From contig CAZGHN010000004.1 of NCBI GenBank assembly GCA_964525555.1, positions 1 through 64,000 of the forward strand: 64,000 nucleotides of DNA, given 5' to 3'. Positions 1-8,281 of this stretch are shown here, piece by piece (positions within the stretch are counted from its first letter, which is position 1; the number at the start of each line of letters is the position of its first letter). The position numbers and the translations under genes were made by a program. The notes beneath the pieces were generated by a model that saw only the letters and a list, made by a program, of their open reading frames with translations, was not told where the DNA came from and did not search any database. The stretch comes from JAFGHJ01 sp964525555. Lineage in GTDB: Bacteria; Hydrothermota; UBA3072.

Positions 1-715
1 AACAGTGGCGGTGTTTGAATCGCTTTCTCCATCTATCACCGTTACATTGGCACTGGGATGATTTGCAACATATACCTTATTTGTATTAGGATTTAAACAT
101 ATTGCACTGGGTTCATCTCCTGTACCAACAGTGGTTGTATCATTCGTTTCGCCATCTATTACCNNNNNNNNNNNNNNNNNNNNNNNNNNNNNNNNNNNNN
201 NNNNNNNNNNNNNNNNNNNNNNNNNNNNNNNNNNNNNNNNNNNNNNNNNNNNNNNNNNNNNNNGTTACATTGTTACTACCCCAATTTGCGACATATATCT
301 TGTTTGTGTTGGGATTTAAACATATTGCACCGGGTTCATCTCCTGTACCAACAGTGGTTGTATCATTCGTTTCGCCATCTATTACCGTTACATTGTTACT
401 ACCCCAATTTGCGACATATATCTTGTTTGTGTTGGGATTTAGGCAAATTGCAACGGGATAATTTCCAACCTCAACTGAGGTGGTTGTATTGTCCTCTCCA
501 TCTATCGCCGTCACATTATCGCTGCCACCATTCGTCACATATATCTTGTTTGTTATTGTATTTACGCAAACTGCGCATGGTCTGTCTCCAGTACTAACAA
601 AACTAACCTCAGGTATAGTATCGGTAGGGTCGGTAGAATCTGTTGGATTTTTACAACCAAACAACGACAGTAAGAGTACTATTACATGGAAAAACTTATT
701 TAATTCCTTAGCCAT
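1..715 (-). CDS. YVTN/YncE-type beta-propeller repeat lipoprotein, 3' end outside window, interrupted by N gap
   Basis: Exported surface or periplasmic protein of the YVTN beta-propeller type; its ligand is not known. The start chosen is the ATG at 715, preceded by a purine-rich AAAGGGAAAG; an upstream in-frame ATG at 748 has no such site. The N-terminus is a lipoprotein signal (hydrophobic run then LFGC lipobox near residue 20), followed by a Thr/Asp/Pro linker. Then come 41-residue repeats with the core NPNTNKIYVAN and VIDGE, which are the propeller blades. In DNA the unit is 123 bp and neighbouring copies (264-386 and 387-509) are nearly identical at first. The 100-N placeholder lies between two blades. 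Bases 1-163 translate as further blades in a shifted frame relative to the placeholder, so this is one gene with unknown blade number, running off the left edge. Confidence 0.8.
164..263. other. assembly gap (100 N) inside tandem repeat
   Basis: A run of exactly 100 N. The left flank ends at the last base of a 123-bp blade repeat (ATTACC) and the right flank begins at the first base of the next (GTTACATTG), the same junction seen without a gap at 386/387. The true missing length is therefore probably a whole number of 123-bp units, possibly zero. Confidence 0.95.
264..509 (-). repeat. 123-bp tandem coding repeats of the beta-propeller gene
   Basis: Two consecutive in-frame units (264-386, 387-509) encode 41-residue propeller blades. 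The first about 70 bases of each unit are almost identical, and the diverged end is nearest the gene's 5' end. Further copies lie left of the N gap (about 1-163). Recent duplication or homogenisation explains the near identity. Confidence 0.85.
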
Positions 716-820
716 ATTATCTTTCCCTTTAAATTTATTATAGTTCAAACAAATAAAAAATCAAGATAATATTAAAAAGAAGCAAGAAAGCATAATCCCA
801 TCATCATCTAAAAGTAATTT

Positions 821-842
821 AAACACAAAGAACACAAAGATC
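821..842. repeat. 9-bp periodic intergenic module (CACAAAG type)
   Basis: Two head-to-tail copies of AACACAAAG. The same word recurs at 42514-42541, with variants at 34407-34426 (CACAGAG) and, inverted, 34573-34600 and 61256-61288. Non-coding. Confidence 0.6.
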
Positions 843-867
843 GATGCGAATTTTATTATTTTAAACT

Positions 868-900
868 AAAACCTAAGACCGAAGACCTAAAACCCCAAAT
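868..900. repeat. heptameric module (CCTAAAA type)
   Basis: Four consecutive 7-base words of the form CCTAAGA/CCGAAGA lie between the propeller gene and the next gene. Related words, inverted, occur at 3632-3655 and 54267-54290 (TTTGGGA, TTTAGGG). Confidence 0.55.
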
Positions 901-1605
901 TCATTCTTCCGCGGAATCTTCCCTATACAGTGCTTTATTTACTTTCTTTACGTCTGAGAGTATTCCCTTTATGCGCATCAAGATAGTAAGTTGTCCTAAA
1001 ACCATAAATATTATCATACATACTTCTATTATAGTATATTCAAAGTCCAGAACGAAGACAGAAGGAGCTCCTTCTTTACTTAGCAAGTACTGCAGCAGTG
1101 ATGCTGCCATCAGTATGACCGATCTATCCGTTTTGTCGAGTGGTCCCTGGTGCTGCCAGGATACTCCCAGGGCTTTACCCAACATTCCAGTATAGCTAAT
1201 AAGCATTACTGTTACCGCAGCTATCATTCCTATTCTGATATCACATAAAGGAGAGAATGATATTCCGATAATAACGAAAAGGTCGGCATATCTATCCGGA
1301 AGAGCATAAATTATTGCATTTATAATTGTAAATTTAGCCCTCTTCATCGAGAGGACTTCGACTAAAGTATTTAAAGTTATCCACAGAAAAATCAAAAAGA
1401 TATTTATCAGCAAAAAAACAGGCATATCTCCTGATTTATAATAAAAAGCGCCTATTAACATAGCAATGAAGAAGGCAATAAAGCTCATTAAATCCGGATG
1501 AATAAACTTTATTTTGTCTCCAAGATTGTTGAGGATTCTAAGGTAGGAATAACGTAGACCGTATAATGCGAAATTTTTTAATCTACTGTCAGTTTTCTCG
1601 CTCAT
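901..1605 (-). CDS. CDP-alcohol phosphatidyltransferase-like membrane protein
   Basis: Membrane protein of 234 residues with about six predicted transmembrane segments. CDP-alcohol phosphatidyltransferases move a phosphatidyl group from CDP-diacylglycerol to an alcohol at the inner membrane using two Mg2+ ions. The second half of the family motif is visible as ALPDRYAD (D-x3-D), and YTGMLGKALGV followed by DKTDR resembles the YxRAxAExLG...ER segment of the family. The first half (normally DxxDGxxAR) is replaced by NTLVEVLSMKR, so two metal-binding aspartates are missing or changed. It may be a diverged enzyme with an unusual substrate or an inactive homologue. It is transcribed alone from a promoter whose -10 box lies 9 nt before the ATG, and no ribosome-binding site is visible. 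Confidence 0.6.
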   Translation of the reverse strand: MSEKTDSRLKNFALYGLRYSYLRILNNLGDKIKFIHPDLMSFIAFFIAMLIGAFYYKSGDMPVFLLINIFLIFLWITLNTLVEVLSMKRAKFTIINAIIYALPDRYADLFVIIGISFSPLCDIRIGMIAAVTVMLISYTGMLGKALGVSWQHQGPLDKTDRSVILMAASLLQYLLSKEGAPSVFVLDFEYTIIEVCMIIFMVLGQLTILMRIKGILSDVKKVNKALYREDSAEE

Positions 1606-1614
1606 TGTATATAA

Positions 1615-1643
1615 AATATAAGAAAAAACGCTTTTTATGTCAA
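1615..1643 (-). promoter_or_regulatory. sigma-70-type promoter for the CDP-alcohol transferase-like gene
   Basis: On the minus strand, TTGACA (1638-1643), 17-nt spacer, TATATT (1615-1620). Only 9 nt separate the -10 box from the ATG at 1605, so the transcript should be nearly leaderless. Confidence 0.6.
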
Positions 1644-1675
1644 GGCTGTAATATGGAGTAGAGAGTAGTATGTCA

Positions 1676-1787
1676 AGAATTAAGAATTTTTAATTTTGAA
1701 TTATGAATTTTGAGTTAAAAAAAGAATTGGAGGTTGAGGGTTGGGATTCTAACTTCTATCTTCTAGCTCATAGATTCTTTTTTGATA
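1676..1787. repeat. two successive heptameric modules (AATTTTG type then GGGATTCT/ACTTCT type)
   Basis: Bases 1676-1719 carry 7-base words such as AATTTTG and AATTATG. Bases 1736-1787 carry GGGATTCT followed by CTTCTAT/CTTCTAG words and a T run. The same two modules in the same order occur at 54141-54176 and 54341-54380 before cmk. Confidence 0.65.
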
Positions 1788-1801
1788 CGATTTTTTCACT
1801 A

Positions 1802-1830
1802 TTGACTTATCCTGAAAACTTATTTATAGT
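1802..1830 (+). promoter_or_regulatory. promoter for diguanylate cyclase gene
   Basis: TTGACT (1802-1807), 17-nt spacer, TATAGT (1825-1830), about 35 nt before the ATG, with a good ribosome-binding site (AAAGGGAG) between. Confidence 0.55.
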
Positions 1831-1865
1831 TATTAATTAAGTAAATCAAAGGGAGTTGTAAAATA

Positions 1866-2732
1866 ATGTTTGACGATTTGGATGGCTCGAAACTTAGAAA
1901 AATCAATCTGGAAGATTTTAAGACAATGCTGGAAGTTCTTCCTATCCCTGTAGATGTTGTCGATACGGAGTTAAATATACTTTATATGAATGATGCCATC
2001 AAACGTAAAGTTGGTAGAGATGCGACAGGAGAGAAATGTTTTGAGGTATATAAAGATGATAAACAACAATGTGAGCTTTGCCCTTTAAAGAACCAAATTA
2101 AGGATGGAAATGTTAAAACAATAGAAACAGAAGGGGCTTTTAACGGGAAAACGCTTAAGATAATACATAAGGCAATTGAGTTAAGTGGGAAGAAGTATGT
2201 TTTAGAAATTTTTGAGGATATTACAGAGTCCATAACGGACGAACTCACAGGGTCTTTTAATCGAAGAAAATTAAAACACGATCTTAAAGAAGAGCTTAGT
2301 CGTGCCGAGCGCTACAATAATTGTTTATCCATTTTAATGTTAGATATTGATTGGTTTAAAAAATATAATGATTTCCATGGTCATCAAAAGGGTGATGCTT
2401 TACTTGTTGAGTTGGTTGATGTGCTTGGTCGTAATTTAAGGGTAAATGATAAATTATATCGTTATGGGGGGGAGGAGTTTGTTGTTTTGCTTCCGGAAAC
2501 GGACGAAGAACAGGCAATAAGAGTTGCAGAAAAGATCCGTAGCAAGGTCGAAATAAATAAATTTGAGGGAGCAGAAGAAAGTCAGCCTAATATGGCCGTA
2601 AGTGTTAGTATAGGAATTTCGAGTAATCCAAAAAATGGAGCTACTCCTGCTGATATTATATTTGCTGCAGATTCAGCGTTATATGATGCAAAAGCAGCCG
2701 GAAAGAATACTATTAAGATTGCGAAAAAATAA
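1866..2732 (+). CDS. PAS-GGDEF diguanylate cyclase
   Basis: Cytoplasmic 288-residue enzyme predicted to make cyclic di-GMP from two GTP. Residues about 15-120 form a PAS-type sensor domain. Residues about 125-288 form the GGDEF domain, with the active loop GGEEF at 201-205 and an intact product-inhibition site RxxD (R192-D195) five residues before it. The PAS domain has C58, C69 and C72 in a GEKCF...C-x2-CP arrangement, also found in the kinase at 17820, which hints at redox or metal sensing (inference). The start follows AAAGGGAG with good spacing. It sits alone between heptameric repeats and a convergent phosphatase gene. No EAL or HD-GYP phosphodiesterase lies in the window. Confidence 0.9.
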   Translation: MFDDLDGSKLRKINLEDFKTMLEVLPIPVDVVDTELNILYMNDAIKRKVGRDATGEKCFEVYKDDKQQCELCPLKNQIKDGNVKTIETEGAFNGKTLKIIHKAIELSGKKYVLEIFEDITESITDELTGSFNRRKLKHDLKEELSRAERYNNCLSILMLDIDWFKKYNDFHGHQKGDALLVELVDVLGRNLRVNDKLYRYGGEEFVVLLPETDEEQAIRVAEKIRSKVEINKFEGAEESQPNMAVSVSIGISSNPKNGATPADIIFAADSALYDAKAAGKNTIKIAKK

Positions 2733-2739
2733 TCTCTAA

Positions 2740-3531
2740 TTACTCCAGAGCTATCCAGTCGGTTTTAACTCTGCTCCATTCAGAAATTGTGTGTCCTATG
2801 TCGATAAAAAATTTCTTTATTTGTGTTTCTTTATAACCCAGTATATCTTCAAGGATAGGAGTAAGAATACTAAGGGCACTGTCCGAGAGAACCGTTCTTT
2901 TTGAAATATGTCCCAGATACGGAGAAGATGAGACTGCTATCGGGTATCCTCCGTAGGCGTTAACGTGCAGCATTACATGTAAATCTGATGAGCCGTCCCC
3001 CACGTATATTATCCTGTCGCGGGGAATTTTATTCTTTTCTCGAAGGGAATCCACGTTAGTTACTTTTCCCTGACCCGCACCTGTTCTTTCTATGCTTTTA
3101 ACGACTCCCTTTTCGTCATATATGAAAGTGGTACCATAGATATGATCTGGAGGAACAATCCCCTTTAAAGCAGTTTTTACAATCTCTACCGGACAGGCCG
3201 ATATTACATAGCAGTAAAATTTGTTTTCGCCGATACCTTTATCCAGGACTTTCATTAATTTGGAAACGTCTCTTTTTAATTTTATATCTCTGGCAACTTC
3301 TTTGAAAAGTTTTTTTGTGACCTTTCCTTTGTAGTCCGCATCGGTTGTTATAAGCTGTGCAAGCTCGCCGCCTAATTGAACTATGTTTCTATCTCTTACT
3401 TTAACGAGTTTTTGCTCGAAAGTTTCTTCATCGATCCCAATTTTTACACTTAAAATGACACCCGAATCATCAAAACTTAATGTTTTGTCAAAATCACAGA
3501 TAAAAAGGTATCTTTTTTGTTTTTTACTCAT
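2740..3531 (-). CDS. HAD-family phosphatase (phosphoserine phosphatase-like)
   Basis: Soluble 263-residue HAD-superfamily hydrolase. Motif I is DFDKT (nucleophile D13, general acid D15), the serine of motif II is in VISACP, and motif IV is GDGSSDL. The helical cap between motifs I and II places it near subfamily IB phosphatases such as SerB-like and phosphocholine phosphatase-like enzymes. The true substrate cannot be read from the sequence. The gene converges on the diguanylate cyclase with only 7 bases between stops. The start at 3531 is preceded by AAGGAG. Residues after about 215 (aromatic tail ending SRVKTDWIALE) are not part of the core HAD fold. Confidence 0.75.
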   Translation of the reverse strand: MSKKQKRYLFICDFDKTLSFDDSGVILSVKIGIDEETFEQKLVKVRDRNIVQLGGELAQLITTDADYKGKVTKKLFKEVARDIKLKRDVSKLMKVLDKGIGENKFYCYVISACPVEIVKTALKGIVPPDHIYGTTFIYDEKGVVKSIERTGAGQGKVTNVDSLREKNKIPRDRIIYVGDGSSDLHVMLHVNAYGGYPIAVSSSPYLGHISKRTVLSDSALSILTPILEDILGYKETQIKKFFIDIGHTISEWSRVKTDWIALE

Positions 3532-3631
3532 TTATATAAATATCTCCTTTTATTTTTATACTTTATAAATAAACTGTTTATCTTTAAATGCAAGCTCTAT
3601 CTTAAAGATTCTTTAAATCTTAGTTAAAAAG

Positions 3632-3655
3632 TTTTTGGGATATAGGATTTAGTTA
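3632..3655. repeat. heptameric module (TTTGGGA type)
   Basis: Seven-base words TTTGGGA, TATAGGA, TTTAG. It matches the module at 54267-54290 and, inverted, that at 868-900. Confidence 0.45.
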
Positions 3656-3677
3656 AAACGACATAAATATATTTTTT

Positions 3678-3712
3678 ATCCGTGTATATCCGTGTTCATC
3701 TGTGGCTAATCA
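3678..3712 (+). repeat. 10-bp periodic module (ATCNGTGTNN)
   Basis: Two words ATCCGTGTAT and ATCCGTGTTC, then ATCTGTGGCTAA. Same-strand copies lie at 34527-34560 and 45993-46024, all ending in GTGGCTA. It abuts the start region of the DUF2339 gene and makes an apparent upstream GTG start at 3702 unlikely. Confidence 0.65.
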
Positions 3713-3725
3713 TTTGGTGGTGTGT

Positions 3726-5582
3726 ATGGTGGAAAATAATCCTCTTGACTTATTCGAGAAAATTTCATATGATAATATATACCGAAACATAGGGGGTAAT
3801 TTGGACAAAAAAGATAATTCCATAGAAGAAGTACTGAAGAGATTAAAAAGTATAGACTACAGGCTAAATTCAATAGAGAAGTTCCTGAAACGAGAAAAAG
3901 AAGAGGAAGAATCAATAGAAGAATTCCTGAAAGGGGAAAAAGAAGAAAAAATAGCAAAAGAGCAACCTACCCATGCAGAAAAAGAAGAAGTAGCTTATCT
4001 AATTAAAGAAAATACCGAAGAAATCAAAGAAGAGAAAAAGGCTTTTGTTTATGAAAAACCCGTCGGGGCGGCCAAAGTAAAGGATACAGCTGTTACTTCA
4101 GCCCAGCAGGAGAAAAGATTAATCAATATTTTACACATAATAGGCGTTTTTGCTCTTGCCATAGGTGTTGGATTATTTATTAAGTATACTTTACCGATTA
4201 TTGGTCCATGGCTTAGAATATTTATAGGTTTGATTATAGGAATCGGTTTACTCTATCTGGGCGAAATACTGATAAAAAAGTACAAGAACTATGCTTTAGG
4301 GATTTCAAGTTGCGGGATTGTAATTCTTTATTTTTCATGTTATGCCGGGTCTGCTTTCTATGATTTATTTCCTCCTGCTATAGCTTTTTTACTAATGCTT
4401 CTTGTTACCGTTACAGGCGTGCTATTGTCACTCAGGTATGATTCCAGTATTGTCTCATTTATTGCGGTTATCGGAGCTTTTCTTACTCCGTATGTTTTCA
4501 GAGGCGGGGAGATTACGCCGCTGGCGCTTACTATACTTTTCTTGTACCTTTCTCTTATAAACGGATGGATTCTTACGGTAACGAAAATTAAGGAATGGAA
4601 ATGGTTAAACATCCTTGCTTTTTCTCTAACGGCAATGATGCTTCTTACTACTATCAGGTTTGCGTCGGAGAGTGGTTATCCCTGGGTGTTTCTAACGTTT
4701 TCTACGGTATTCTTTCTTCTTTTCTTCTATCTGTCCGAAAGAACGGACCCCGAGTCGTTAGTCCTATTTTTTTTAAATCCGTTTCTCTACTATTTTGTTT
4801 GTTGGTTTGTAACGTATAAGATTAATCCTTATATTTCCGGTACGTGGGCGTTAGCTTTATCGGCTTTCTATTATTATCAAGGTACCTTATCGGAGAAGAA
4901 AAATTCATTGGAGCGTGCATTATCTTTTACAAGCCTGGCGGTTTTTTTTCTTACAATTGCCATTCCGGTATTTTTAAAAGCAAAATGGTCTACTTTTGCC
5001 TGGGCTCTTGAAGGCACAGTTATTCTATCGCTTAGACGAAAAGAAAAGGTTTTAAAAGTTCTTCCACTTATACTTATAGGGATTGCAGTTTTTAAAATGC
5101 TTTTTATGGATTATCTTTCACCTGGGGTATTTCCATTCTTCTTTAATTCGCTGATCGTGATAATTTGCGTATTTCTTTGTGCCAGATTTTTATCCGGAGG
5201 TACCGATAACGAAAACAAAAACTTGGTATCCGCTTTAAGTATATTGGGTATGTTTTTAGTATTCTGGTTTACTATTGCCGGAACTGAAAAATTCTTTAAT
5301 AAATTCAGCCATTTTGAGGAAACGAGGACTCTTGTCATTTCAATGCTATGGGGCATATACGCGCTCGTTTTATTTATGGTAGGTATAGCCAAAGAGAACC
5401 CTCCTGCGAGAAGCGCCGGGTTTGTGATGGCTTCTCTTACGATAATAAAAGTATTTTTCCATGATTTATCATATCTTGAAACGATCTACAGGGTCCTATC
5501 TTTTGTTGTTCTTGGAGTGATACTGCTTTTGATTTCATTTATTTATCAAAAGAAGATGGGAAGGAAAGACGATGATGAATAA
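3726..5582 (+). CDS. DUF2339 family polytopic membrane protein
   Basis: Membrane protein of about 618 residues. The N-terminal ~120 residues are charged and coiled-coil-like (Glu/Lys-rich, with repeats of SIEEFLK type). The rest is an almost continuous series of well over a dozen hydrophobic segments, which is the DUF2339 layout. The function of the family is unknown. The start chosen is ATG at 3726; an in-frame GTG at 3702 falls inside a dispersed repeat and lacks support. The next gene is DUF3999-like and overlaps by 11 nt, and DUF2339-DUF3999 pairs are a known arrangement in other bacteria. This supports a shared envelope role, but no activity can be assigned. Confidence 0.8.
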   Translation: MVENNPLDLFEKISYDNIYRNIGGNLDKKDNSIEEVLKRLKSIDYRLNSIEKFLKREKEEEESIEEFLKGEKEEKIAKEQPTHAEKEEVAYLIKENTEEIKEEKKAFVYEKPVGAAKVKDTAVTSAQQEKRLINILHIIGVFALAIGVGLFIKYTLPIIGPWLRIFIGLIIGIGLLYLGEILIKKYKNYALGISSCGIVILYFSCYAGSAFYDLFPPAIAFLLMLLVTVTGVLLSLRYDSSIVSFIAVIGAFLTPYVFRGGEITPLALTILFLYLSLINGWILTVTKIKEWKWLNILAFSLTAMMLLTTIRFASESGYPWVFLTFSTVFFLLFFYLSERTDPESLVLFFLNPFLYYFVCWFVTYKINPYISGTWALALSAFYYYQGTLSEKKNSLERALSFTSLAVFFLTIAIPVFLKAKWSTFAWALEGTVILSLRRKEKVLKVLPLILIGIAVFKMLFMDYLSPGVFPFFFNSLIVIICVFLCARFLSGGTDNENKNLVSALSILGMFLVFWFTIAGTEKFFNKFSHFEETRTLVISMLWGIYALVLFMVGIAKENPPARSAGFVMASLTIIKVFFHDLSYLETIYRVLSFVVLGVILLLISFIYQKKMGRKDDDE

Positions 5583-6891
5583 AAAATACGTTTTTTTTGT
5601 TTTATTTATAGCAATTACTGGCAAAGCAGATTTTTTTAAAATGGACTGGGAATATAAAAAAAGTATTACGATAAGCGATATAGAAGGCGTTGCTGGAGTT
5701 AAAGTCGATGCTGAGGTCTATAATAATGCAAAGCCGGATCTTAGTGATATAAGGGTTGTTCGTGAAGATGGAAGAGAAATTCCTTATAAATTAAAAGTTC
5801 TGGAAAGCAGGGAAGAAACGGTTTGTTTTGACCCTAAATTATACAATATTGCTCGAAAGCCTTATGAATACACGGAATTTTATCTCGATGTGGGTGAAGA
5901 GAATCAAATTATAAACAAGTTACATATAATAACTCCTGATAAAAATTTCAGGAGAAGAGTTGAAATCTGGGGGAGTGTTAATGGTATAAATTGGTTGAAG
6001 ATCAAAGATGACGCTCATATTTTTAGTTTTTATACCGAAGATTACGAAGCATCATTGACTGATATAAAGTTTCCCGATTCGAAGAGAAGATTCTATAAGA
6101 TTGTTATATGGGACAGAGAAGGGAGGCCTCTTAAAATAAATGGTTGCTTGGTTTACGATGAAAAAATATTTACTGTTCCTCTTGACGATATACCTTTTAA
6201 GATACAATCGAGGAAGGAAAATCGCGATAAAAAAAGAACCGAAGTTATTCTTGATGTTATTTATAAAAATATTCCGAAGAAGGAAATAATCCTCAAACTT
6301 GCCCCGCCAAGATATCACAGAGGCGTTTGGGTTTTTGGTTCGGATGATGTGGAAGACTGGCAGCGCCTTAACACGGCAGTTATATACAGATATAATAAGG
6401 ATAACAGGAACAATGTTATCAGTTTACCGCAAATAAGAAACAGATATATAAAGTTAACCATATATAATCAGGATGACCCTCCCCTTAAAATTGAAAATAT
6501 ATCCATTAAAGGAGATCGGCAGTTTATATATTTTCCGGTAGAGAAGTACGAAAAATATTACCTGTTCTACGGACGTTCTGACGCAAGAAAACCTGTCTAT
6601 GAATTCGAAAAATTACTTCCCTTTATGGAATCCGAGAAGATTATCTTGTTGGGTTTGGATAAAGAAGAAATCAATGAGGATTTCAGCAGAATTAAGGAAG
6701 AGATCGAAGAAGAAGCTTTCTATATCTTGCCGATGGTCGCTTTTGTAGTCTTGTTACTTGGTTTCTTAATCATTAAATCTTTTATGAGGATAAATGAAAA
6801 AAGACAAAAAAGAAAAGCAAAACAAAAAAAGCGGGAAGAGGAAAGAGCAAAAAGAACTAAAAAGAAGTATAAGTACCCAAAAAAGTGGTAA
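5572..6891 (+). CDS. DUF3999-like exported, membrane-anchored protein
   Basis: A 439-residue protein with an N-terminal signal-like segment, then a long beta-rich region (about 25-365) with two similar modules, each resembling a discoidin-like fold (IWGSVNGINWLKI... and VFGSDDVEDWQRL...). One transmembrane helix (about 383-402) and a Lys/Arg-rich cytoplasmic tail follow. This matches the DUF3999 layout: periplasmic domain, C-terminal anchor, partner of DUF2339. The start is ATGATG at 5572/5575, overlapping the upstream stop. The 3' end overlaps the next gene by 98 nt in an A-rich stretch where both frames encode lysines. Function unknown. Confidence 0.6.
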   Translation: MMNKKYVFFVLFIAITGKADFFKMDWEYKKSITISDIEGVAGVKVDAEVYNNAKPDLSDIRVVREDGREIPYKLKVLESREETVCFDPKLYNIARKPYEYTEFYLDVGEENQIINKLHIITPDKNFRRRVEIWGSVNGINWLKIKDDAHIFSFYTEDYEASLTDIKFPDSKRRFYKIVIWDREGRPLKINGCLVYDEKIFTVPLDDIPFKIQSRKENRDKKRTEVILDVIYKNIPKKEIILKLAPPRYHRGVWVFGSDDVEDWQRLNTAVIYRYNKDNRNNVISLPQIRNRYIKLTIYNQDDPPLKIENISIKGDRQFIYFPVEKYEKYYLFYGRSDARKPVYEFEKLLPFMESEKIILLGLDKEEINEDFSRIKEEIEEEAFYILPMVAFVVLLLGFLIIKSFMRINEKRQKRKAKQKKREEERAKRTKKKYKYPKKW

Positions 6892-7420
6892 AAAGCAGAA
6901 CAAAAAGAAAATACGGAAAAGAAAAAAAGAAAAGAAAGTTCCCGTAAGTGCCAAACCCGATTATAGATTGCTTGAAGAGTCCCGGCATAGTGAGAAATTG
7001 AGAATGATTGAGAAATTAAAATTGATTCGTAATTGTGCTGCACTTCTGGTGGCAATTGCAGCTATCCTTATTTTTTTGAAAGATAGTTTAGATGTTTCAA
7101 GAGAGATCGATCTTATAGTTATCTTTTCTACGATTATATTTACATTGATTGCTTTCCTTTTATTAGTGTTTTGCGTTAAATGTATGCAGGATATAAAAAA
7201 TGGTACAGTGAATATTTTTAAAGGTACCGTTCAAAAAGGTTCTGATGATATACTTTATTCCGCGTATTTGCCTATATGTATGATTATATTGGACAGAAGA
7301 GTTCATCATGTGGGTCTTAATCATTATTTAAAGATTAAAGATAAGGATTTTATTATTGTAAGAAGAACCCCGGTCACGAGATGTATAGTAAGTCTTGAGA
7401 TAATTAGGAAAGATAGATAA
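6794..7420 (+). CDS. Lys-rich small membrane protein, unknown function
   Basis: A 208-residue protein with no family I recognise. Residues 1-55 are extremely Lys/Arg-rich, followed by two transmembrane segments (about 80-97 and 108-130) and a C-terminal soluble part of about 75 residues. The ATG at 6794 is preceded by GAGGATAA, which supports it despite the 98-nt overlap with the upstream gene. An internal ATG at 7004 would remove the basic tail and almost the whole overlap. It is the third gene of the DUF2339/DUF3999-like operon, so a role in the same envelope complex is likely by context only. Confidence 0.55.
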   Translation: MKKDKKEKQNKKSGKRKEQKELKRSISTQKSGKKQNKKKIRKRKKEKKVPVSAKPDYRLLEESRHSEKLRMIEKLKLIRNCAALLVAIAAILIFLKDSLDVSREIDLIVIFSTIIFTLIAFLLLVFCVKCMQDIKNGTVNIFKGTVQKGSDDILYSAYLPICMIILDRRVHHVGLNHYLKIKDKDFIIVRRTPVTRCIVSLEIIRKDR

Positions 7421-7468
7421 ATCAATTGTTAAGTTTCGGACCCTAGTCTAAACGTAAATAATATATTC

Positions 7469-7496
7469 TTGACAAATCCCGGTAAATATTTACAAT
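7469..7496 (+). promoter_or_regulatory. promoter for methyltransferase gene
   Basis: TTGACA (7469-7474), 16-nt spacer, TACAAT (7491-7496). It shares the extended word ATTCTTGACAAAT with the promoters at 11965 and 14362. Confidence 0.65.
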
Positions 7497-7573
7497 CTAA
7501 GGGAAATTAAATTCCGGGATTTGCACGATTTACGTTTAAAAAGATAGACAGAAGCGCTTATAATGAGGTTCTT

Positions 7574-8122
7574 ATGCGAGTTAACAAGTTGAGATCTTTA
7601 TCTGTAAGGAGGAAGATTATTCCAATATTAAGCAAGTACGCCCGTAAGAAGAAGATAGATTATTTTCTTAAAGATATTCCTCCGCAGTCAAAAATTCTTG
7701 AGGTCGGGTGTGCCGATGGTTGGGTGAGCAATTATTTTAGAGAAGAGGCAAATAAGCATTATATTGGTATGGATGTATTTGCACCCGCAGATATTATTGG
7801 TAATATTCTGGATTGGAAAAATCTCGGAATAGAAAGAGAATCTTTTGATGTCATAGTAGCTTTCGAGGTTATTGAGCACGTCGATTGTTTTCGGGAATTC
7901 TTTGACCTTTTGAAACCTGGAGGATTGTTAATGCTGACTTCGCCTGTTCCTCATATGGATTGGCTTTGTAAACTTTTGGAAGTTATTGGGTTGAACCAGA
8001 AAAGGACAAGCGAACATAGTCATTTGATTTACTTCAAGGACATCCCTTTTTTTGAAACACTGGAAATAAAAACTGTAGGATTAATGGCTCAGTGGGGCAA
8101 GTTCAGAAAACCAATAAGATAA
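7574..8122 (+). CDS. class I SAM-dependent methyltransferase
   Basis: A 182-residue protein with the SAM-binding motif ILEVGCADG (motif I, about residues 39-47), an acidic motif II (YIGMDVF) and FDVIVAFEVIEHV, followed by LKPGGLLMLTSPVP. It is of the Methyltransf_11/23 type, and the substrate cannot be inferred. It is short, lacking a long C-terminal domain. The neighbour downstream is an FAD oxidoreductase of a kind often found near polysaccharide genes, so a sugar or glycolipid substrate is possible. The ATG at 7574 follows GAGGT. Confidence 0.75.
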   Translation: MRVNKLRSLSVRRKIIPILSKYARKKKIDYFLKDIPPQSKILEVGCADGWVSNYFREEANKHYIGMDVFAPADIIGNILDWKNLGIERESFDVIVAFEVIEHVDCFREFFDLLKPGGLLMLTSPVPHMDWLCKLLEVIGLNQKRTSEHSHLIYFKDIPFFETLEIKTVGLMAQWGKFRKPIR

Positions 8123-8281
8123 TAATGGCTTTATCTAATGGTGTGTATATGTCTTGTATCTACCGTTTTTTGTGACATAATTTGGTTTTATAGTAGCTTG
8201 ATTGTGATGCTTTATAATCTTTTTCTTTTCGGAGAATTTTTTTGATGGTGAATATGAATCTTTTTAAAATGAAGTGTGTTT

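Noticed and set aside
264..509. Regular near-identical repeats looking like a CRISPR or satellite array
   Set aside because: Units are 123 bp, directly adjacent without spacers and in frame; they encode propeller blades.
8123..8281. Possible frameshifted C-terminal extension of the methyltransferase
   Set aside because: No frame after 8122 gives a plausible continuation, and the protein's core motifs are complete.
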